From a bacterium (GTDB lineage: Bacteria; UBA9089; CG2-30-40-21; SBAY01), in NCBI GenBank assembly GCA_030018635.1, contig JASEHU010000105.1, forward strand, positions 1 to 7,140: a stretch of DNA of 7,140 bases, read 5' to 3'. Below, piece by piece: positions 1 through 4,215 of the stretch. The notes under the pieces are model-generated. The model saw nothing but the letters and a program-made list of their open reading frames with translations. It did not search any database and was not told where the DNA came from. How positions within the stretch are numbered: position 1 is the first letter of the stretch; the number at the start of each line of letters is the position of its first letter. Made by a program: the position numbers and the translations under genes.

Positions 1-2
1 TT

Positions 3-251
3 ACAGTCCTTGCTTACCATATCTTACACACTATTCGCTTCAAACTGCGACAAAAAGGGATACATTCCAAATGGAACACTATTCGCGACATTCTCTCTAA
101 TCATGTCCGAATCACAACAAATATGAAAACAAAGGATGGCAAGATGGTTTACATAAGAAAATCTTGCCAAGCTGAATTATCTCATAAAAAAATATATGAT
201 GCCTTGAATTTACCTTCCCAACCTGGAAAAACAACAAAAACAATTCTATAG
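3..251 (+). CDS. IS1634-type (IS4-like DDE) transposase, C-terminal 82 residues, 5' end outside the window
   Basis: The frame is open from the window edge to TAG at 249-251. It reads TVLAYHILHTIRFKLRQKG, then SKWNTIRDILSNHVRIT, then DGKMVYIRKSCQAELSHKKIYDAL. This is the usual end of IS1634-family transposases: a hydrophobic helix with LAYH/HxIRxKL, a W-x-T-I-R segment, RVTT-like residues, a DGKxVYIRK strand and a final HKxIYxAL helix. The catalytic DDE residues would lie upstream and are not visible, so activity cannot be judged. The protein would act on the ends of its own element by cut-and-paste transposition. The gene ends one base before a pair of overlapping inverted repeats, and kinase-like coding sequence begins about 95 bp downstream, so the element probably interrupted that kinase. 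Family assignment is from recalled motif similarity. A related IS4-group transposase is the main alternative. Confidence 0.8.
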   Translation, partial: TVLAYHILHTIRFKLRQKGIHSKWNTIRDILSNHVRITTNMKTKDGKMVYIRKSCQAELSHKKIYDALNLPSQPGKTTKTIL

Positions 252-344
252 GGACACTAAAAAATCTGTAGTGTCAAAATCAGATTTTTGAAATTCATAA
301 CCTCTTGATAGTCAATAATTTAACTTTTTGAATCGCGAACTTGG
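252..344. mobile_element. Presumed right end of the IS1634-type element
   Basis: This non-coding stretch lies between the transposase stop and the first base with kinase homology. It holds two overlapping inverted repeats: GACACTA (253-259) with TAGTGTC (269-275), and AAAAATCTG (260-268) with CAGATTTTT (281-289). The two stems share bases, so only one can form at a time. The rest (290-344) is AT-rich. The exact element end cannot be fixed because the left end is outside the window. The boundary at about 344 is inferred from where kinase homology begins. Confidence 0.5.
253..289. terminator. Overlapping alternative hairpins after the transposase gene
   Basis: Stem 1 is GACACTA/TAGTGTC (253-259 with 269-275). 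Stem 2 is AAAAATCTG/CAGATTTTT (260-268 with 281-289), which ends in a run of five T. Stem 2 looks like a weak, possibly bidirectional terminator. It is also possible that stem 1 or 2 is part of the transposase binding site at the IS end. The pairings are seen directly; the function is inferred. Confidence 0.4.
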
Positions 345-407
345 GTTGAGGTTAAGGTTGAAGACATCTCTACTATAAATGCAGACCAGGTAAGGTTCAA
401 GCAGATA

Positions 408-1523
408 ATGTATAACCTCCTTTCTAATGCCATCAAGTTTACCCTTGAAAACGGAAGGATAAATATAGAGGCAAAATTAATAGATGAAATGGTGCAAATT
501 TCTGTCCATGATACCGGTATCGGGATTCATGAAAATGACCATGAAAAGGTATTTGAGGAATTTCGTCAGATAGATAGCTCTTATGCCAAGCAGTATCAAG
601 GCACAGGGCTTGGACTTCCTTTAACTAAGAAGTTAGTGGAATTGCATGGAGGAAGAATCTGGCTGAAAAGCGAATTAGGAAAGGGAAGCACCTTTACCTT
701 CACCATACCTCATCAAGTATCAGATATTAGATATCAGGTATCAGAAGAAAAGGAAATTTTAACACCAAAAGGAAAAGAAGAAAGCCCTGTTGTCTTAGTT
801 GTGGAAGATGAAAAGCAAGCCAGGGAGCTTCTGACTGTTTATCTTGAGGAAGGAGGGTATCAGGTGGACTATGCTATTGATGGAGAAGAGGCCATAAAGA
901 AAGCAAAAGAGATCAAGCCTTATGCGATTACCCTTGATGTCATTCTTCCCAGGAAGGGTGGATTTGAGGTGCTTAAGGAATTAAAAAACCTTCCTGAAAC
1001 CAAAGATATTCCTGTCATCATCATCTCTATGGTGGATAATAAAGAATTAGGATTGAGCCTTGGGACAGACGATTATTTGATAAAGCCCGTAGACAGAAAT
1101 GAGTTAATCCTCAGGTTAGAAAAACATAGTTTTATGACGAAAATAAAAGAGAAACCTATTAGTATTCTTCTGGTAGATGATGAACAAAAGGATATTGAAC
1201 TTTTGACATCAATCTTAGAACCAGAAGGATTTGAGATTGTCAAGGCTTGTGGAGGCAAAGAGGGAATAGAAATGGCTATCAAGAAACATCCTGATGCCAT
1301 CATTCTTGACCTTATGATGCCTGGTGCGAGTGGGTTTGAAGTAGTTCGGAGATTAAAGATGGATTCAAGGGTAAAAGATGTTCCTGTAATTATTTGCACA
1401 GGTAAAGACATCACTGAAGAAGATATGAGATTGTTAAACAACAATATTGTCTCTATACTGGAGAAAGGGAAATTCTCTAAAGAAGACTTGCTGAGAAATC
1501 TCAAGCGGATTGAGAAAATATAG
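408..1523 (+). CDS. Hybrid histidine kinase remnant: HATPase-REC-REC, truncated at its 5' end
   Basis: Residues 1-100 (from ATG 408) are a HATPase_c domain: N box NLLSNAIKFT, G1 DTGIGI, F box FEEFRQID, G2 GTGLGLPLTKKLVELHGG, G3 GKGSTFTF. Receiver 1 (about 128-240) has acidic pair E133/D134, phospho-Asp D177, S207 and K226 (LIKPVD). Receiver 2 (about 252-368) has D257/D258, D301 and T331, but the usual KP is replaced by LEKGKF. Kinase homology continues upstream of the ATG in the same open frame back to about 345 (VEVKVEDISTINADQVRFKQI), and the frame is closed by TAA at 321. Nothing resembling a DHp/HisKA helix, sensor domain or membrane segment precedes it, and the ATG at 408 falls inside the N-box helix with no clear ribosome site. 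I therefore read it as the 3' part of a larger hybrid kinase cut by the IS element. The receivers could still fold. It could be made as an ATP-binding receiver protein, but not as an autophosphorylating kinase. Confidence 0.85.
   Translation: MYNLLSNAIKFTLENGRINIEAKLIDEMVQISVHDTGIGIHENDHEKVFEEFRQIDSSYAKQYQGTGLGLPLTKKLVELHGGRIWLKSELGKGSTFTFTIPHQVSDIRYQVSEEKEILTPKGKEESPVVLVVEDEKQARELLTVYLEEGGYQVDYAIDGEEAIKKAKEIKPYAITLDVILPRKGGFEVLKELKNLPETKDIPVIIISMVDNKELGLSLGTDDYLIKPVDRNELILRLEKHSFMTKIKEKPISILLVDDEQKDIELLTSILEPEGFEIVKACGGKEGIEMAIKKHPDAIILDLMMPGASGFEVVRRLKMDSRVKDVPVIICTGKDITEEDMRLLNNNIVSILEKGKFSKEDLLRNLKRIEKI
718..745 (+). repeat. Heptamer tandem repeat inside the kinase linker
   Basis: TATCAGA/TATTAGA/TATCAGG/TATCAGA begin at 718, 725, 732 and 739: four units with a 7-bp period. 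They encode the linker between the HATPase domain and receiver 1 (about residues 104-113, VSDIRYQVSE). Because 7 is not a multiple of 3, gain or loss of one unit would put both receivers out of frame. Confidence 0.75.
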
Positions 1524-1541
1524 TGAATGAAGGAAAATTGA

Positions 1542-1708
1542 ACATGGAATCGGCAAGTACTCAAATACTGGTAATGCTTATCCCTGTAAATGCCGGATGT
1601 AGCCCAACATTCTATGTTGAAAAACTTCAGACAGCGAAATCATTGGCTAAGTATAGCCAGGATAGAATCCTGGTCTGCATTCATTCCATTTACTTGCCGA
1701 TTTCAGGT
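1542..1708. repeat. 167-bp nested palindromic element (GTAG/REP-like element A)
   Basis: The outer arms pair TCGGCAAGTA (1550-1559) with TACTTGCCGA (1691-1700). With mismatches the arms extend to 1542-1559 and 1691-1708, about 15 of 18. Inside, a GTAG-led arm (1599-1619, core CAACAT-TCT-ATGTTG) is partly inverted-complementary to 1657-1678 (core CCAGGAT-AGA-ATCCTGG). Each arm is also a small hairpin by itself. A third hairpin, GGCTA-AGTA-TAGCC, sits at 1645-1658. The element fills the gap between the kinase remnant and the receiver gene. Its inner arms recur in opposite orientation at 3342-3404. It is probably a non-autonomous REP/MITE-like repeat and may end transcription of the upstream gene. 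No transposase for it is present here. Confidence 0.7.
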
Positions 1709-1716
1709 TAAAATAT

Positions 1717-1722
1717 GGAGGT
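1717..1722 (+). promoter_or_regulatory. Ribosome binding site that sets the receiver start
   Basis: GGAGGT lies 4 bases before ATG 1727. The earlier in-frame ATG at 1715 overlaps this site and has no ribosome site of its own, so translation should begin at 1727 rather than 1715. Confidence 0.8.
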
Positions 1723-1726
1723 AAAT

Positions 1727-2098
1727 ATGACAAAAGAAAAGATTCTGATTGTCGATGATGAACCATTGAATATGGAGTTAGCCAAAGACCTGCTTGAGGT
1801 AGCCGGGTATATTATCTTTGAGGCAACTGATGCCGATGAGGCAATAGCACAAGCCAGACAAGAAAAGTTTGACCTTGTTCTGATGGATGTTCAACTTCCC
1901 GGGATGGATGGACTTTCTGCCACAAAGATAATCAAGGAGGACTCTATGAATAAAGATACCCCCATTGTGGCTCTCACCGCTTATGCAATGGCAGGCGATA
2001 AGGAGAAGATAGAGGCAGCAGGCTGCGATGGATATCTCACTAAACCTATCAACGCTAAGGAATTTGCTAAGAGTGTGGCTGGGTTTTTGAGAATATAA
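1727..2098 (+). CDS. Single-domain response regulator (DivK/CheY-like receiver)
   Basis: A complete 123-residue protein made of one receiver domain. The acidic pocket is D10/D11 (ILIVDDEP), the phospho-acceptor is D54 (LVLMDVQLPGMDG), the switch residue is T84 (VALTAYAM) and the conserved lysine is K106 (GYLTKPI). There is no output domain, so it should act by binding a partner when phosphorylated or by passing phosphate along a relay. The ALTAYAMAGDKEKIEAAGCDGYLTKPI segment is typical of DivK-like receivers and of those paired with hybrid kinases, but a specific orthologue cannot be named. It follows the HATPase-REC-REC gene in the same direction, separated by the 167-bp palindrome. A MITE-like hairpin begins 4 bases after its stop. 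It appears intact, and all catalytic positions are present. Confidence 0.93.
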   Translation: MTKEKILIVDDEPLNMELAKDLLEVAGYIIFEATDADEAIAQARQEKFDLVLMDVQLPGMDGLSATKIIKEDSMNKDTPIVALTAYAMAGDKEKIEAAGCDGYLTKPINAKEFAKSVAGFLRI

Positions 2099-2101
2099 AA
2101 A

Positions 2102-2256
2102 TGTAACCGTTCAGGTGGAAATAAGGGAAAAAGGAGAAATAGGGGAAAAGAAAAAAGGAAGAAATAGAAATACTAAACTCTTCAATAAAAGAATAAATAT
2201 TTTTCTCCTTTTTCCAACTTTTCCATTTTCCCTTCATTACACCCTGAACGGTTACA
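2102..2256. mobile_element. MITE-like element, TGTAACC family, copy 1 (155 bp)
   Basis: The ends are inverted: TGTAACCGTTCAGGTG (2102-2117) against CACCCTGAACGGTTACA (2240-2256), with one extra base in the right arm. Next to the left end is a purine-rich tract (2118-2169, GGAAA/GGGAAAA runs). Next to the right end is the matching pyrimidine-rich tract (about 2201-2235), so the whole element can fold back. No reading frame of note lies inside. It starts 4 bases past the receiver stop codon and may act as its terminator. The flanks are A-rich on both sides, so no clear target duplication can be defined. A second copy lies at 3996-4196. Confidence 0.75.
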
Positions 2257-2322
2257 AAATGAAATAGATGGGAGATTCAGAAAGCCAATGGGAAAAGCTA
2301 AAAAACAAAAAAAGAAAGGATT
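2257..2322. other. Short spacer with no recognised feature
   Basis: 66 bp between two palindromic elements, A-rich (runs of A with scattered G). I see no gene, promoter pair or homology to the kinase DHp region that would be expected upstream of the kinase fragment at 2454. Confidence 0.5.
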
Positions 2323-2453
2323 ATTAATGACTCTGTTGATTTACTACCGTTTGGCATCTTAGGTATACATTATATGGTTGTTCGGTTTACATGAAGCACA
2401 ATATGTGGTATGATGGTCTCGCAAAAATTGACTAAATCAACAGAGTCATTAAT
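2323..2453. mobile_element. 131-bp element with perfect 21-bp terminal inverted repeats
   Basis: The left end (2323-2343, beginning ATTAATGACTCTG) is exactly inverted-complementary to the right end (2433-2453, ending CAGAGTCATTAAT). The 89-bp core has no long reading frame, so the element is non-autonomous. Kinase homology starts immediately after the right end, with a stop codon (TAA 2433) in that frame inside the element. This suggests the element marks the breakpoint of the kinase gene. The immediate flanks (GGATT on the left, ATCGA on the right) show no convincing target duplication. It is unrelated in sequence to the TGTAACC family. Confidence 0.75.
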
Positions 2454-2951
2454 ATCGAAGAATTTGCTCTGAAAGGGTCATTAAGTGAATGTGAAACATT
2501 AGTCAAAACCTTAGCCTCAAAAAAGAATCTTTTGCTTGAGTTTAAAATTGAATATATTTCGACTATAAACGCAGACCCTGTCCGGTTTAAACAGATAATA
2601 TATAATTTACTCTCCAATGCTATCAAATTCACCCCTGAAGGAGGAACGGTAAATGTAAATGCAGGATTAGTAGATGAGAAGGTTCAAATATCTGTCCAAG
2701 ATACTGGTATTGGTATTGCCAGGGAGCATTACGAAAAGGTTTTTGAGGAATTCGAACAGATAGATAGTGCCTATGCCAGGCAATGTGCAGGCACAGGGCT
2801 TGGTCTCCCCCTAACTAAAAAGCTGATAGAACTACATGGAGGGAAAATATGGTTAGAGAGTGAGCCGGGCAAGGGGAGTACCTTTACTTTTACCATACCA
2901 CGGCAACCAAAAATGGAAAAGGAGTCGCGGGGATATGAGTGTCCATTGTAG
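2454..2951 (+). pseudogene. Histidine kinase fragment: HATPase domain only, both ends lost
   Basis: In one frame the DNA reads IEEFALKGSLSECETLVKTLASKKN, then ISTINADPVRFKQIIYNLL, then a full HATPase_c domain with N box NLLSNAIKFTPEGG, DTGIGIA, FEEFEQIDS, GTGLGLPLTKKLIELHGGKIW and GKGSTFTFTIPRQ. The first part is the link that normally follows a DHp domain, but the DHp helix with its phospho-histidine is missing. The frame is closed upstream by a stop inside the 131-bp inverted-repeat element. After FTIPRQ the homology ends, and the frame runs 16 further codons into the four-helix gene before TAG at 2949-2951. No ATG precedes the domain; the first plausible start is TTG 2532, without a ribosome site. 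It is a diverged paralogue of the kinase at 345-1523, closely similar through the HATPase domain. It probably has no kinase activity. Confidence 0.8.
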
Positions 2952-3387
2952 ACAGGATGGACGCGAACACTGTGGACAAAGCAATGCAGAAAAACTGATT
3001 CCGAAGCACGGTGGCTATCGGAAATTAAAGAGCTTTCAAATTGCACAGTTGGTTTATGATGTGACAGTACGGTTTTGTGACCGCTACATCGACCGATGGA
3101 GCCGAACGCGAGATCAGATGGTTCAGGCAACACGGTCTGGTGTGCAGAATATTGCAGAAAGTAGCCAGGCGTCTGGTACTTCCAAAAAGACTGAGTTGAA
3201 ATTGACGAATGTCGCTCGGGCCAGTCTGGAGGAATTGCGATTGGATTATGAGGATTTTCTTCGCCACCGTGGTTTGCCGCTGTGGGAGCAAAGTGACCAT
3301 CGCCGGACGCAACTGATTGCCCGACGGCCGAGAAATGCTGAAATAGTAGCCCAGTATTCTATCCTGGTACATCTAATGCCAACATAG
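2935..3387 (+). pseudogene. Four-helix-bundle suffix / 23S-IVS-family protein, 5' part
   Basis: From ATG 2935 the frame reads MSVHCRQDGREHCGQ, then KLIPKHGGYRKLKSFQIAQLVYD, then FCDRYIDRWSRTRDQMVQATRSGVQNIAE and GTSKKTELKLTNVARASLEEL-LDYEDFLR. These are the signature helices of the S23/IVS-type four-helix-bundle proteins with the 'suffix' extension. The molecular role is not established; relatives are encoded in 23S rRNA intervening sequences, but no rRNA is seen here. ATG 2935 is preferred over the upstream 2860 start because kinase sequence occupies 2860-2930, and GGAG at 2921-2924 gives a possible ribosome site. After RRPRNAEIV (about residue 138) the frame enters a GTAG palindrome and stops at TAG 3385-3387. 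The rest of the protein resumes in the same frame at about 3439. Base composition is clearly richer in GC than the neighbouring signalling genes, which suggests transfer. Confidence 0.82.
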
Positions 3388-3404
3388 AATGTTGGGCTAC
3401 TATT
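3342..3404. repeat. GTAG/REP-like inverted repeat, element B, interrupting the four-helix gene
   Basis: Arms of 26 bp (3342-3367 and 3379-3404) match at 22 positions around an 11-bp centre. They start AATAGTAGCCCA and end TGGGCTACTATT. GTAG is at 3346-3349 and its inverse CTAC at 3397-3400. The right arm has the core CCAACAT-AGA-ATGTTGG, itself a hairpin. Bases 3380-3400 are the exact inverse complement of 1599-1619 in element A, and the left arm resembles the inverse of A's right arm (1657-1678). The same module is therefore present twice in opposite orientation. It introduces the stop codon that splits the four-helix reading frame. Confidence 0.75.
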
Positions 3405-3438
3405 ATCTTTATGTCAATTTTTTTATTGGAGTGCATAT

Positions 3439-3648
3439 AAATGGGTGCGTGAAATTCATGAAAAGTGTGGACAAAGTGGACGGAATGGACAAAATGGACT
3501 TTGTGGACAGTCCATTCCGTCTACTTCGTCCACCTATCCAGAAATCGCAGCTAACGCCGCTTTGACGCTCATTGCAGTCGCCTCAAGCCTGCTTGACCGT
3601 CAACTGGCGACGCAAGCCAAAAACTTTGAAAATGGAGAAGGTAGTTAA
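3439..3648 (+). pseudogene. Four-helix-bundle suffix protein, 3' part
   Basis: In the same frame as the 5' part, this segment reads KWVREIHEKCGQ, a low-complexity stretch GRNGQNGLCGQSIPSTSST, then YPEIAANAALTLIAVASSLLDRQLATQAKNFEN. The last part is the C-terminal 'suffix' helix of the four-helix family. Family members usually continue with EGGFTERLYR or similar; here homology stops after NFEN (about 3633), the frame ends at TAA 3646-3648, and DNA for a different protein begins. The 3' end is therefore also lost. The interruption between the halves (about 3347-3438) keeps the frame, so only the TAG at 3385 separates them. GC content is higher than the surroundings, as in the 5' part. A GTG at 3445 could serve as a start, but no ribosome site supports separate translation. 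Confidence 0.75.
3467..3533. repeat. GTGGAC-rich inverted repeat within the four-helix gene
   Basis: Arm 3467-3490 (GTGGACAAAGTGGACGGAAT and on) pairs with 3510-3533 at 22 of 24 positions, with a perfect core GACGGAATGGAC/GTCCATTCCGTC. The 19-base loop carries further TGGAC copies. The repeats are translated as the Gly/Ser/Asn/Gln-rich linker of the protein. Shorter GTCCA/TGGAC units also occur at its 5' end (2940-2980). Confidence 0.7.
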
Positions 3649-3931
3649 TGTCATTGTAGATAGGACACCACAGGAAATAAAGATTGATATAGATTTGAAA
3701 TCAGGCAGTTTTGTTCATCCGCAGACCAAATTTTCATTAATAGCCATTGATGATGCCTCTGCTGTGAAAGATGTGTTATACAAAATAGATAATGAGGAGT
3801 GGAAGAGATACACTGAGGCATTTTCGATCTCTCAAGAAGGTATCCATTGGATTGGATTTCGGGCAGTAGATGCTGTTGGTAATCAATCAAATGAAAAAGT
3901 GCTCGATGTCATTGTGGATAATACCAAATAG
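3632..3931 (+). pseudogene. Orphan Ig-like / OmpL47-type repeat, fragment of a surface protein
   Basis: The 99 residues from ATG 3632 read EKVVNVIVDRTPQEIKIDID, then FSLIAIDDASAVKDVLYKIDNEEWKRYTEAFSISQEGIHWIGFRAVDAVGNQS, then NEKVLDVIVDNTK and stop. This is one unit of the beta-sandwich repeat found in long secreted or surface proteins: ATDD-SGV, YKIDNGEW-Y, PEGIHxIxFRAVDxVGN. The segment begins and ends with nearly the same phrase (EKVVNVIVDRT and EKVLDVIVDNT), so it is almost exactly one repeat period cut from a longer array. There is no signal peptide, no other repeat unit and no ribosome site. Its first codons overlap the end of the four-helix remnant. I read it as a broken fragment rather than a working small protein. 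Confidence 0.7.
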
Positions 3932-3995
3932 TTGTTGGGTATCAACAATTAGATAAAAGAAGGTTGAGGTTAAGAAAGAGAAAGGAAAAAGAATT

Positions 3996-4196
3996 TGTAA
4001 CCATTTAAGGTGCAATGAAGGGAAAAGGGGAAATAATGGAAAATTTAGAAATTTATTTTAATGTATGGAATTTGAAAGTTTCCTTTCTGTGTAATTGCGT
4101 AGCTTCACTTAAATTTGAAATGAAATTCTTTAATATTTCTTTTCCCTTTTTTCTTAACTTTCCCCTTTTCCCTTAAGTTACACCTGAACGATTACA
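3996..4196. mobile_element. MITE-like element, TGTAACC family, copy 2 (201 bp), with target duplication
   Basis: The left end TGTAACCATTTAAGGTG (3996-4012) and the right end TTACACCTGAACGATTACA (4178-4196) are imperfect inverse complements. Purine-rich GAAGGGAAAAGGGGAAA (4017-4033) is mirrored by pyrimidine-rich sequence ending at 4173. The direct repeat AGAATT flanks the element (3990-3995 and 4197-4202), which fits a 6-bp (or 7-bp, AGAATTT) target-site duplication. The core has no credible gene. Its right edge is 7 bases from the GGAGGTG ribosome site of the phosphatase gene, so any original promoter of that gene was displaced. It shares end and subterminal sequence with copy 1 at 2102-2256. 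Confidence 0.8.
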
Positions 4197-4203
4197 AGAA
4201 TTT

Positions 4204-4210
4204 GGAGGTG
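4204..4210 (+). promoter_or_regulatory. Strong ribosome binding site of the REC-phosphatase gene
   Basis: GGAGGTG, 5 bases before ATG 4216, fixes that start. It directly follows the target duplication of the MITE-like element. Confidence 0.8.
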
Positions 4211-4215
4211 AATTA

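Noticed and set aside
1073..1564. 163-codon minus-strand frame under the second receiver
   Set aside because: It is antisense to well-conserved receiver codons, with Ser/Ile/Phe-rich composition typical of a shadow frame. The other minus-strand frames were rejected for the same reason.
1523..1711. 62-codon frame after the kinase gene (GTG start overlapping its stop)
   Set aside because: It runs through the 167-bp nested palindrome, has no ribosome site and no family resemblance; the peptide is a by-product of the repeat.
2860..2934. Longer start (2860) for the four-helix gene
   Set aside because: This region codes for the end of the kinase HATPase domain in another frame (GKGSTFTFTIPRQ); the four-helix-like sequence begins only after ATG 2935.
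2935..3648. 23S rRNA intervening sequence context
   Set aside because: The encoded protein belongs to a family known from rRNA insertions, but no rRNA sequence flanks it here; the neighbours are a kinase fragment and a surface-repeat fragment.
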